Positions 1 through 6,579 of a stretch of 29,836 nucleotides of DNA are shown here, one piece after another. The number at the start of each line of letters is the position of its first letter. Within the stretch, counting starts at the first letter, position 1. This DNA is from CAYINU01 sp964364855 (lineage in GTDB: Bacteria; Margulisbacteria; Marinamargulisbacteria; CAYINU01), in the NCBI GenBank assembly GCA_964364855.1, contig CAYINU010000013.1:1-29836 (forward strand), given 5' to 3'. A program made the translations under genes and the position numbers. The notes below the pieces were generated by a model. It saw only the letters and a list, made by a program, of their open reading frames with translations. It was not told the DNA's origin and did no database searches.

Positions 1-1
1 C

Positions 2-922
2 GCCGTTAACGGCCACCCGGTCACACTATGGTGCCCCCGATCCGATACTGCGAATTACATCACCACCCACCGTCGGCATCCGAACCGCCTGCCCGGCTTG
101 CGATTGCCCGACGCCATCACCGCTACCCCTGATATTTCGCGTGCTGCCGCGGCGGATGCCATCATCATTGCCCTACCATCCAAACAGTTTTATTACAGCG
201 ACAAACTCATGACCCTGGTAGACGCCGAGACCCCCGTCGCAGTATTGACCAAAGGGTTCGTGGGTGACACCACCACCCTCCCTTTGCAGCATTTGGCGTC
301 GCGAGGTGCCAGCCAACCGATGGCCTGTCTATCCGGCCCCAACCTGGCAGACGAAATCGTGGCACGAAAGCCAGCTGCCGCGGTCGTGGCCTCTGGAAAC
401 CCCGAAACCGCCACCTTTTTTCAGCAAATCCTCAGCACACCGTATTTTCGCATCTATACCGCCACCGATACCGTGGGCGTTCAGTTGGGTGGCGTACTCA
501 AAAACGTAATCGCCGTCGCCGCCGGTTTATCGGACGGACTGGAATTGGGCTATAACGCCAAGGCAGCTCTCATTACCCGGGGACTGTCGGAAATGATTCG
601 CTTTGGCGTGGCGCTGGGTGGCCAGACCGAGACCTTTTTTGGCCTGTCGGGACTGGGAGATATGATTGCCACGTGTCATGCGCCATCCAGCCGAAACTAT
701 CAGGTAGGCCGTGGTCTGGCCACCCGCCACATTACTCCCGAGGAGCTGGAAACCACCATCGTCGCCGAGGGAGTCAAAACCGCCCGCATCGCCCACAAGT
801 GGGCACAAACCCACGGCGTGGAAATGCCCATCACCGCCGCCGTTTACCAGGTCCTCTACCAGCGCCAGTCTCCGGCCCAAGCGTTGGCAGCTCTGATGGG
901 CCGCAGCCTCCGCGCCGAATGA
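2..922 (+). CDS. gpsA: NAD(P)H-dependent glycerol-3-phosphate dehydrogenase, 5' end beyond window
   Basis: This enzyme reduces dihydroxyacetone phosphate to sn-glycerol 3-phosphate in the cytosol, supplying the phospholipid backbone. The frame is open from base 2, reading AVNGHPVTLWCPRS, the region just after the Rossmann GxGxxG loop in GpsA. The nucleotide-binding loop and start codon therefore lie off the left edge, with roughly 25-30 residues missing. Further on I see LTKGF, the LSGPNLADEI block, the GVLKNVIAVAAGL catalytic-lysine segment and the GLSGLGDMIATC...SRNYQVG signature, all diagnostic of the family. The in-frame TTG at 98 is internal and not the start. The stop overlaps the ATG of the next gene by 4 nt (ATGA), so it is the first visible member of a four-gene operon. 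Confidence 0.95.
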   Translation, partial: AVNGHPVTLWCPRSDTANYITTHRRHPNRLPGLRLPDAITATPDISRAAAADAIIIALPSKQFYYSDKLMTLVDAETPVAVLTKGFVGDTTTLPLQHLASRGASQPMACLSGPNLADEIVARKPAAAVVASGNPETATFFQQILSTPYFRIYTATDTVGVQLGGVLKNVIAVAAGLSDGLELGYNAKAALITRGLSEMIRFGVALGGQTETFFGLSGLGDMIATCHAPSSRNYQVGRGLATRHITPEELETTIVAEGVKTARIAHKWAQTHGVEMPITAAVYQVLYQRQSPAQALAALMGRSLRAE

Positions 923-2346
923 GACCGACCCTGTCCCGGATCCTAGTCGATATCCTCATCGTCCCAACGGGATTTATTCTGGGCTACATCGTCAAATTCA
1001 AGCTGGGGTTTTTGGTCCAACAAGGGTTAGGTCTGCCCTACGGCCGCATCTACGAGCACGCGCAGATCGAGCCCTATGTGGCCACGGCGGTTCCGGTGAC
1101 CTTGCTATGGCTATTGACCTTGTTTTTGGCCCGGGCCTACCGTCCCTTTTCAGGGTTGATGCCGCTAATCGACGAATCCATTACCCTCATTAAAGCCAGC
1201 CTGATCGCCACAGTGGAGCTGATGGCCCTGACATTCGTTTTCCATGCCCTGCCGGGATCCCGCTATGTCATTATTTACGCATTCTTTTTCACCGCCGCCG
1301 GACTCGTGCTTTCCCGATGGGTGTTGTGGCGATGGGAATTTCGAGAGTTGCGTTCCGGCCGGGGATTGGTTGATGCCATCGTGATCGGCGCAACGGATTT
1401 GGGACAAGACGTGGCCGAACGTCTGTACTTGTACCCGTCTTTTCGGACCCGGTATGTGGGCAGCTTTGACGATGCGCCACCTGCGGTACTGCATTTTCAT
1501 CTGCGGGATTGTTTTCGCTACCTCGGTGGCCCACAGGATGTTTTGGCTTTTTTAAAGGATCATCCCGTCCGGCACATTTTTGTGACCCGGGCCTTGGGGG
1601 CGGACCTGTCTCAAGCCCTCATTGCCTGGGCCTTGGCTCACCATGCCAACTTACAATTTGTTCCGGACATGGCCCAGCTGTACGCCGGTCCTTTGGTGGC
1701 AACCAATCTGGACGGTGTGCCGTTCGTCGGCATTGCCCCTTTTCGTCATCCGTGGCTGGAATTGGCCGTTAAGCGTCTTTTGGACATCATAGGGGCGACC
1801 TTGCTGATTCTGCTAACCGCCCCGATCTGGCTATCGGCTGCCCTGTTGATCAAACTAAGCTCCCCTCATGGCCCTATTTTGTATCGCCAAGAGCGAGTCG
1901 GCTTAAACGGAAAGCCATTTGGGATGTATAAATTCCGAACCATGATTCCCGATGCGGAAAAAGACAGTGGTCCTGTCATGGTATCGGAAGCCAGCGAGAC
2001 CCGATATATCCGGGGTGGTGCGTGGCTACGCCAAACCTCTATTGACGAGCTGCCGCAATTGCTCAATGTGTTGAAGGGCGATATGAGCCTCGTCGGTCCG
2101 CGACCGGAACGGCCCTTTTTTGCGGATCAATTTGCCAAAGCCATCCCGTTTTACATGGATCGGCATCGCATGCGGGGCGGACTGACCGGCTGGGCCCAGG
2201 TCAATGGCCGTTCGGTACTCACCCGCCGTCCGGAACACAAACTCAAATATGACTTGTACTACATTTCCAATTGGTCCTTGCTGCTGGACCTGAAAATCCT
2301 GCTCAAAACGATATCAGTTGTGTTTACCAAGGAAGAGGCCTACTGA
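919..2346 (+). CDS. Undecaprenyl-phosphate sugar-1-phosphate transferase (WbaP/WcaJ type)
   Basis: This is a 475-residue polyprenyl glycosylphosphotransferase, which starts a surface polysaccharide repeat unit by moving a sugar-1-phosphate from a nucleotide sugar to undecaprenyl phosphate at the inner membrane. The length matches WbaP. The N-terminal half has hydrophobic segments (residues about 5-25, 50-70, 90-130), a Rossmann-like middle domain (VDAIVIGATDLGQDVAERLY) and a membrane re-entrant segment near residue 285. The catalytic domain carries LYRQERVGLNGKPFGMYKFRT, SIDELPQLLNVLKGDMSLVGPRPE and LTGWAQVNGR. The ATG at 919 overlaps the gpsA stop. The open frame extends back to 673, but that part is a shadow of gpsA. 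The sugar it uses cannot be read from the sequence. Confidence 0.93.
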   Translation: MRPTLSRILVDILIVPTGFILGYIVKFKLGFLVQQGLGLPYGRIYEHAQIEPYVATAVPVTLLWLLTLFLARAYRPFSGLMPLIDESITLIKASLIATVELMALTFVFHALPGSRYVIIYAFFFTAAGLVLSRWVLWRWEFRELRSGRGLVDAIVIGATDLGQDVAERLYLYPSFRTRYVGSFDDAPPAVLHFHLRDCFRYLGGPQDVLAFLKDHPVRHIFVTRALGADLSQALIAWALAHHANLQFVPDMAQLYAGPLVATNLDGVPFVGIAPFRHPWLELAVKRLLDIIGATLLILLTAPIWLSAALLIKLSSPHGPILYRQERVGLNGKPFGMYKFRTMIPDAEKDSGPVMVSEASETRYIRGGAWLRQTSIDELPQLLNVLKGDMSLVGPRPERPFFADQFAKAIPFYMDRHRMRGGLTGWAQVNGRSVLTRRPEHKLKYDLYYISNWSLLLDLKILLKTISVVFTKEEAY

Positions 2347-2951
2347 TGCGCATCGCGGTATTGGGCGGCGCGTTTGACCCTATCCACAACGGTCATCTGG
2401 CCATCCTCTCTACGGTGCTGTCTCAAGGCTTTGCCGACGAAGTCTATGTCATTTTGTCCCGGCAACATCCCCCTCACAAAGCCCCCGCCGTAGCTCCGGC
2501 AGAAGACCGATTGGCCATGTGCGAAGTCGCCCTGGACCCCGTTCCACATACCCGTATTCTGACCTTCGAAACCGACAACCGGACCCAGGGCTATACTTTG
2601 GAAACCTTGGCCCACTTGCGCCAAGTCCTGTCACCTGAAGCCGAGCTGTCTCTGGTTGTGGGGACGGACAACTTTTTAATGCTGCATACGTGGCACAACC
2701 CCAGAGGCGTATTGGCGCTCGCCCGTTTGCTGGTCATCGGGCGGGACGGTCAAACACCCGATGTCTGCCAAGCCTATTTTGAATCCCATTTTTTTCCGGA
2801 TTGGACCGCCCACGTCGATTGGGTGTCCATGCCGCCGGTGGAGACCTCGTCCACCGCCCTGCGCCAGGCCATCCGCGCCGGTGAATCCGTGTCCGCTTGG
2901 CTGCCCCCAGCCGTCGCCGCCTACATCGACACCATGGGGCTGTACCGGTGA
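2346..2951 (+). CDS. nadD: Nicotinate-nucleotide adenylyltransferase
   Basis: NadD adenylates nicotinate mononucleotide with ATP to give deamido-NAD, the penultimate step of NAD synthesis. The 201-residue protein opens with GGAFDPIHNGHLAIL, holding the nucleotidyltransferase (T/H)xGH signature (His14, His17), and ends with SSTALRQAIRAG, the ISSTxIR phosphate-binding motif, plus the usual C-terminal tail (WLPPAVAAYIDTMGLY). The start shares its A with the TGA stop of the sugar transferase (TGATG), so translation is probably coupled. An in-frame extension to 2271 is only the shadow of the upstream gene. The last codons overlap the coaE start. Confidence 0.95.
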   Translation: MRIAVLGGAFDPIHNGHLAILSTVLSQGFADEVYVILSRQHPPHKAPAVAPAEDRLAMCEVALDPVPHTRILTFETDNRTQGYTLETLAHLRQVLSPEAELSLVVGTDNFLMLHTWHNPRGVLALARLLVIGRDGQTPDVCQAYFESHFFPDWTAHVDWVSMPPVETSSTALRQAIRAGESVSAWLPPAVAAYIDTMGLYR

Positions 2952-3526
2952 GATTGGGTATCCACGGTCGCGCGGGTACGGGGAAGTCCGTTGCTGCCGA
3001 TATCCTGCACCGCAGGCTGGGTTTTGCGGTGATTGATCTGGATCAGGTGGGTCATGCGATGCTGCGACAACCGGACATCATCGCCAAACTGACCGCGCAT
3101 TTCGGCTCCGGCATTGTGACGCCAGCCGGTGACGTCGATCGCCAGGCCCTGGGCCAGCTGGTGTTTCGCGATACTGCACAACTGCGAGCGTTGAATGACC
3201 TCGTCCATCCCCTGATACGGGCAGAAGTGCTCTCGCAACTGGCGTCATTGGCCGGCCCTGTCGTGGTGGTTGGTGCTCTGCTGGAGGAAATCGGCCTCCG
3301 CTCGGCGGTAGACAAAGTCCTGCACATCGACGCCGACGAGACCTCGCTTGCCCGTCACAGTCCAAAGAAAGCCCACATCCGTACCGTCCAGCGCAGCCGT
3401 GACGCCTACTCCGCCGCATCGGATCTCACCATCACCAATCCATTTACGCCGGAATTCGAAGACTTGTTATTAGACACCATTGCTTGCCATCGGGGTCCTG
3501 AAAAAGATCGTTTGAATCTATCCTAA
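2948..3526 (+). CDS. coaE: Dephospho-CoA kinase
   Basis: CoaE phosphorylates the 3'-hydroxyl of dephospho-CoA with ATP, the last step of CoA synthesis. The 192-residue product has a P-loop right at its N-terminus (GRAGTGKS, residues 7-14), then VIDLDQVGH, and the family's lid/substrate segment FRDTAQLRALNDLVHPLIRAEV. I chose the GTG at 2948 because it overlaps the nadD stop in a GTGA arrangement and puts the P-loop at the usual distance from the N-terminus. An alternative ATG start at 2933, inside nadD, would add a non-family extension. The region after LHIDADET is shorter than in many CoaE proteins but keeps the RDAYSAASDLTITN end. Its 3' end overlaps the convergent peptidase gene by 9 bp. 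Confidence 0.92.
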   Translation: MRLGIHGRAGTGKSVAADILHRRLGFAVIDLDQVGHAMLRQPDIIAKLTAHFGSGIVTPAGDVDRQALGQLVFRDTAQLRALNDLVHPLIRAEVLSQLASLAGPVVVVGALLEEIGLRSAVDKVLHIDADETSLARHSPKKAHIRTVQRSRDAYSAASDLTITNPFTPEFEDLLLDTIACHRGPEKDRLNLS

Positions 3527-4135
3527 TAACCGGCTTACTAGTGGGAGATAGATCCAGTCAATGAGGGGAAATAGCAGGCCAAAATACGCCAGGCCAAACA
3601 CGATTAAGATTCCAAACGGCTCCATCCGTGCCCAGCTGGCCCGCCAATCCGGAGGCAAAAAGTGTATCATCACACGGGACCCATCCAACGGCGGAATGGG
3701 CAATAGATTAAAGACCATCAGCAAGATATTAATCTGAACAAAAACAGCCAAGCCATAGACCAGCACCGGCCATACGGCTACCACTCCCATCACCCGCAAT
3801 ACCATACTGGCCATCACGGCCAACGTGAAATTGGTCAGGGGTCCGGCCACAGCCACCCACATCATGTCCCGGGTGGGCCGTTTGAAATACCGCGGATCCA
3901 CCGGCACCGGCTTGGCCCAACCGATCATAAAATGCGACCCGGAAATAAAAAACAGGAGGGGCAAAATAATCGATCCCAGCGGATCGATGTGGGGAATGGG
4001 ATTCAGAGTCAGCCGTCCGGCATCCCGGGCCGTGGGATCCCCGAACCAGCCCGCCACCACGCCATGGGCCACTTCGTGACAGATCACCGCCACCAGCAAC
4101 GCACCAAACTGAATACCAATTTCCAGTGGATTCAT
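3518..4135 (-). CDS. M50-family site-2-protease-like zinc metallopeptidase
   Basis: This is a 205-residue intramembrane metalloprotease of the short YwhC/Rip-like type, lacking PDZ or CBS domains. The zinc site HEVAHG (His20, Glu21, His24) lies in the first hydrophobic helix, and the third-ligand motif NLLPIPPLDGSR lies near residue 150. About five membrane segments are visible. I chose the ATG at 4135 because it overlaps the stop of the upstream recombinase gene (ATGA). The frame stays open to 4333 but that part is antisense-free shadow of xer. It is the last gene of the NUDIX-xer-M50 unit and converges with coaE. Substrates of this subfamily are mostly unknown, so no specific role is claimed. 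Confidence 0.88.
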   Translation of the reverse strand: MNPLEIGIQFGALLVAVICHEVAHGVVAGWFGDPTARDAGRLTLNPIPHIDPLGSIILPLLFFISGSHFMIGWAKPVPVDPRYFKRPTRDMMWVAVAGPLTNFTLAVMASMVLRVMGVVAVWPVLVYGLAVFVQINILLMVFNLLPIPPLDGSRVMIHFLPPDWRASWARMEPFGILIVFGLAYFGLLFPLIDWIYLPLVSRLLG

Positions 4136-4998
4136 GCGCGTGGGTGGGCGTGATCGTAGGCCGCATGCACATGGGAACGAGACACATGGGTGTAGATTTG
4201 GGTGGTGGCAATGTTGGCATGGCCCAAAAGGGTCTGGACTTCCCGCAAATTGGCCCCGTTTTCCAACAAATGGGTGGCAAACGTATGTCGGAACGTATGC
4301 GGCGACACAGCCCTCACACCCGCCTCGCGACAATAGCGATGCACCATCAAGAAAATCATCTGCCGAGTAAGGGGACCCCCTTGCTGGCTCAAAAACAAAT
4401 GGTCATCGCCTGGAGTGGCCAGACTCGGTCGTAACTGGGCTAAATAGCACTGCAGTGCATCCCGAGCCGCCGTTCCCAGCGGCACCCGCCGTTCTTTTTG
4501 GCCCTTGCCCATGACGGTCACCCACAGGTGATCCATATCGACTTGGTCGGTACATAGGCCCACCACCTCGGACACGCGCAAGCCGGAGGCATACAGCAAT
4601 TCCAAGATGGCCCAGTCCCGCACCCACAAGCGCCCTATCCCATGGTGGGCGGCCTCGATAATGCCATTTACGTCCGTGGCCGTCATTGTTTTTGGCAATC
4701 CCTGGGGCCGTTTAGGCGCCAATTCCGACACTTCCAAAGGGGCATCCAACATCTTTTCCTGGTACAAAAACCGGCTATAGGACCAAATAGCCGAGAGCTT
4801 GCGGGCAATGGTAGCCGGGTGGTAGCCCCGTGCCGTTAGGTGGGCCGCATAACCGTGCAGGGCCTGGCGCGTCGGTAGGGCATCATCGGCGAATTGCGAA
4901 AAGTCAGCCACGTCCCGGCGGTAGGCAACGATGGTATGGGTCGATGCACCCATCTCCACCTGCAGATAGTTCACAAACGCGGCCTGCGGACTATCCAT
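4132..4998 (-). CDS. xerD: Tyrosine recombinase of the XerC/XerD type
   Basis: The 288-residue site-specific recombinase has the two-domain Xer layout: an N-terminal SAM-like core-binding domain (residues 1-85, FVNYLQVEMGASTHTIVAYRRDV) and the catalytic domain. The catalytic residues are visible: Arg in YASGLRVSEVVGL, Lys in GKGQKERRVPL, His and Arg in HTFRHTFATHLL, the second His in LLGHANIATTQ and the nucleophile Tyr in IYTHVS. Length and context (an overlapping housekeeping-type unit) fit the chromosome-dimer-resolving Xer proteins rather than a phage or island integrase. Whether it is XerC or XerD cannot be settled without its partner. Its ATG lies 8 nt inside the end of the NUDIX gene. 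Confidence 0.88.
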   Translation of the reverse strand: MDSPQAAFVNYLQVEMGASTHTIVAYRRDVADFSQFADDALPTRQALHGYAAHLTARGYHPATIARKLSAIWSYSRFLYQEKMLDAPLEVSELAPKRPQGLPKTMTATDVNGIIEAAHHGIGRLWVRDWAILELLYASGLRVSEVVGLCTDQVDMDHLWVTVMGKGQKERRVPLGTAARDALQCYLAQLRPSLATPGDDHLFLSQQGGPLTRQMIFLMVHRYCREAGVRAVSPHTFRHTFATHLLENGANLREVQTLLGHANIATTQIYTHVSRSHVHAAYDHAHPRA

Positions 4999-5527
4999 GC
5001 AAGACCCACCGTTGCAGTCCCAAAACGGCTGTCACGGTTTTCAGATCCACGATCTCCCGGCGTTTCAGCGCATCTTCGAGCTCGGTCAGGGACAGCTTTA
5101 CGACTTCGACAAACTCGTCTTCATCCGTGTCCGGCATGCCGAATTCCAGGTCCTGTGCCACGTAAAAATACATGTATTCGTTACAAAAACCGGGAGAGGG
5201 ATACCCTTCGGTTAAGGCCGTCCAGGTCTTGGCGCGAATGCCCGTTTCCTCGGCCAGCTCCCGTTTGGCCGCATCCAGGGGGTCTTCGCCGGGATCCATG
5301 CAACCTGCGCAGGTCTCCAGCAGCGTTTTGCCGGTGGAGTAGCGGAACTGGCGGATGAGATACACCGTGTCGGGGGCCTGGAAAGGCAAGATGACCACCG
5401 CGGGGACATGGTCTACCACGTCGCGGGTAGTGGTTTTGCCATTGGGCAAGGACACCACATCATGGCGCACGGTTAAGATGCGACCGACGTGTTTAACGGT
5501 GGAGTGTAGCTGCCGTTCTTCCATCAT
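4991..5527 (-). CDS. NUDIX hydrolase, ADP-ribose pyrophosphatase-like
   Basis: The 178-residue protein has a complete Nudix box, G-CMDPG-E-DPLDAAK-REL-A-EE-T-G-I, which matches GX5EX7REUXEEXGU and provides the metal-binding glutamates. The preceding strand region (VYLIRQFRYSTGKTLLE) and the following PSPGFCNEYMYFYVAQ resemble the ADP-ribose pyrophosphatase branch, which hydrolyses ADP-ribose to AMP and ribose 5-phosphate. Substrate assignment is from family resemblance only. Two adjacent ATG codons (5527 and 5524) could start it. No clear Shine-Dalgarno is seen. It is the first gene of the NUDIX-xer-M50 unit. Confidence 0.87.
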   Translation of the reverse strand: MMEERQLHSTVKHVGRILTVRHDVVSLPNGKTTTRDVVDHVPAVVILPFQAPDTVYLIRQFRYSTGKTLLETCAGCMDPGEDPLDAAKRELAEETGIRAKTWTALTEGYPSPGFCNEYMYFYVAQDLEFGMPDTDEDEFVEVVKLSLTELEDALKRREIVDLKTVTAVLGLQRWVLHG

Positions 5528-5576
5528 AGGTTTATCATGGGAAACCCACCGCGAAATTGCAAGGTGCTTGTCCCTG

Positions 5577-5648
5577 TAACACTCATCCCCACTTCCAAAT
5601 GTCGATACGACATTTGAGAAGAGCCCCTTCTCTCAAGATAGAAGGGGC
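5577..5648 (+). repeat. Left terminal inverted repeat with two hairpins
   Basis: The repeat holds hairpin 1 (arms CAAATGTCG and CGACATTTG around loop ATA, extended outward by four pairs with one bulged A) and hairpin 2 (GCCCCTTCT and AGAAGGGGC around an 8-nt loop). The DUF559 stop codon and last codons lie inside hairpin 2, so the hairpin could also end transcription, although no strong T-run follows it. Confidence 0.85.
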
Positions 5649-6004
5649 AAAATTTGTTCTCGCAATTGGATGAGAACTTCCTTTACATTTTTTTTAATAT
5701 CTTCATTCCTAATTCTGATAATTGTGATTCCCTTAAGCCCGAGAACTTCCGTTCGGGAAAGATCTTTTTCAATTTGAGTGTCATGAATAGTACCGTCAAC
5801 TTCGATTACAAGTCTTAATTGATGACAATAAAAATCAGCAACAAATATCCGACTTCTCCCGTTGATAGAAACCGATATCGGATATTGACGTACAAATTTA
5901 AGTTTACAAAACTGTCGTCCTCTCAACATTTTCCATAGTTTGTTTTCAGATTGTGTAGATTTAGATCTGAGATCACGAACAAGATTTTTTATATTAATTA
6001 CCAT
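5633..6004 (-). CDS. DUF559 (Vsr-like, PD-(D/E)XK fold) endonuclease-domain protein
   Basis: This is a small basic 123-residue protein of the DUF559 family, related in fold to very-short-patch-repair endonucleases. The N-terminus has the family's alpha-helix plus Q-L-W segment (STQSENKLWKMLRGRQF), then FVRQYPI. The putative active site is Asp57 (VADFYC) with Glu68 and Asp70 (VIEVDG), the D-(x)n-ExD pattern of PD-(D/E)XK nucleases. The C-terminal IRIRNEDI strand is also typical. I start it at ATG 6004; a GTG at 6010 is the alternative, and neither has a good ribosome site. The gene fills almost all of the space between the two inverted repeats, and its last codons form one arm of a hairpin. 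Nuclease activity is inferred from fold; the biological role of the family is not settled. Confidence 0.85.
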   Translation of the reverse strand: MVINIKNLVRDLRSKSTQSENKLWKMLRGRQFCKLKFVRQYPISVSINGRSRIFVADFYCHQLRLVIEVDGTIHDTQIEKDLSRTEVLGLKGITIIRIRNEDIKKNVKEVLIQLREQILPLLS

Positions 6005-6018
6005 TTCCACAACATACT

Positions 6019-6090
6019 GCCCCTTCTTTTTTAAGAGAAGGGGCTCCTCTCAAATGCCAGAATGGCATTTGGAGGTGGGGTTGAGTGTTA
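6019..6090 (-). repeat. Right terminal inverted repeat with two hairpins
   Basis: Read from the minus strand, this end aligns with the left end over 72 positions without gaps. Hairpin 1 is CAAATGCCA / TGGCATTTG around TTC, and hairpin 2 has the same GCCCCTTCT / AGAAGGGGC stem with a different 8-nt loop. Relative to the left end, repeat positions 26/34, 28/32 and 17/44 change together so that pairing is kept in both copies. Confidence 0.85.
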
Positions 6091-6132
6091 TTCCAATTGA
6101 AACCCCAATACATCTTTGATACCGTTCTTAGG

Positions 6133-6489
6133 ATGATTACCGCCACCACCATGCAAACGCCCTGGGGTAGCTGGGAAGTGCTGCTGGAGGCGCCGTATTG
6201 CAAAGTCAAACGCCTCATCGTCAACCCCGGCCAGCGCCTAAGCTACCAAAAGCATTTCAAACGCGAAGAACGCTGGACCGTGGTCGTGGGTCAGCCCGTC
6301 ATCACACTGGACGGCGTCACCACCACCCACACTCCCGGTGATGTCATCACCATCCCCCGCGAAGCCCTACACCGCATCGCCAACCCCACCGCCGATCCCG
6401 TCGTCCTCATCGAAGTCCAGCTGGGCATTTCTTTCGGCGAAGACGACATTGTGCGGGTGGAGGATGATTACCGGCGGACAGACGCTTAG
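6133..6489 (+). CDS. Mannose-6-phosphate isomerase type II-like cupin
   Basis: This 118-residue single-domain cupin resembles the C-terminal isomerase domain of bifunctional GDP-mannose pyrophosphorylase/phosphomannose isomerases, which interconvert fructose 6-phosphate and mannose 6-phosphate. Visible signatures are PWGSWEVL, VKRLIVNPGQRLSYQKHFKREERWTVVVG, the PGDVITIPREALHRIAN cupin segment and LIEVQLGISFGEDDIVRVEDDY. As a stand-alone domain it lacks the nucleotidyltransferase half. The ATG at 6133 is preferred; ATG 6151 would also keep the domain, and the open frame upstream of 6133 runs back into the DUF559 inverted repeat. Mannose 6-phosphate would feed the GDP-mannose route, consistent with the AlgD-like dehydrogenase at the right end. 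Its last 120 bp are duplicated at 8701. Confidence 0.87.
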   Translation: MITATTMQTPWGSWEVLLEAPYCKVKRLIVNPGQRLSYQKHFKREERWTVVVGQPVITLDGVTTTHTPGDVITIPREALHRIANPTADPVVLIEVQLGISFGEDDIVRVEDDYRRTDA

Positions 6490-6579
6490 AACCCATTTCA
6501 TAAATCCCAATTAGGGCTTCGCTAAAGCAAATTGTTCCTCTGCTTTCTAAAGGTGAAATTTGCTACGGGGAGCTCCGAT

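Larger units (their letters stand above)
5577..6090. mobile_element. DUF559 element with 72-bp structured terminal inverted repeats
   Basis: A 514-bp AT-rich block sits between the NUDIX and cupin genes and differs sharply in base composition from both. It consists of a DUF559 gene bounded by inverted repeats of equal length (5577-5648 and 6019-6090), about 60 of 72 positions identical with no indels, both beginning TAACACTCA. I infer a mobile or once-mobile unit from the bounded structure. No convincing target-site duplication is visible outside the ends and no transposase is encoded, so it may move in trans or through the nuclease itself. Confidence 0.6.

Noticed and set aside
673..918. N-terminal extension of the sugar transferase frame
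   Set aside because: It lies inside gpsA, is Pro/Arg-rich and adds nothing to the family domain; the ATG at 919 overlaps the gpsA stop in operon style.
5565..6100. Target-site duplication around the DUF559 element
   Set aside because: The bases just outside the two ends do not match beyond chance.
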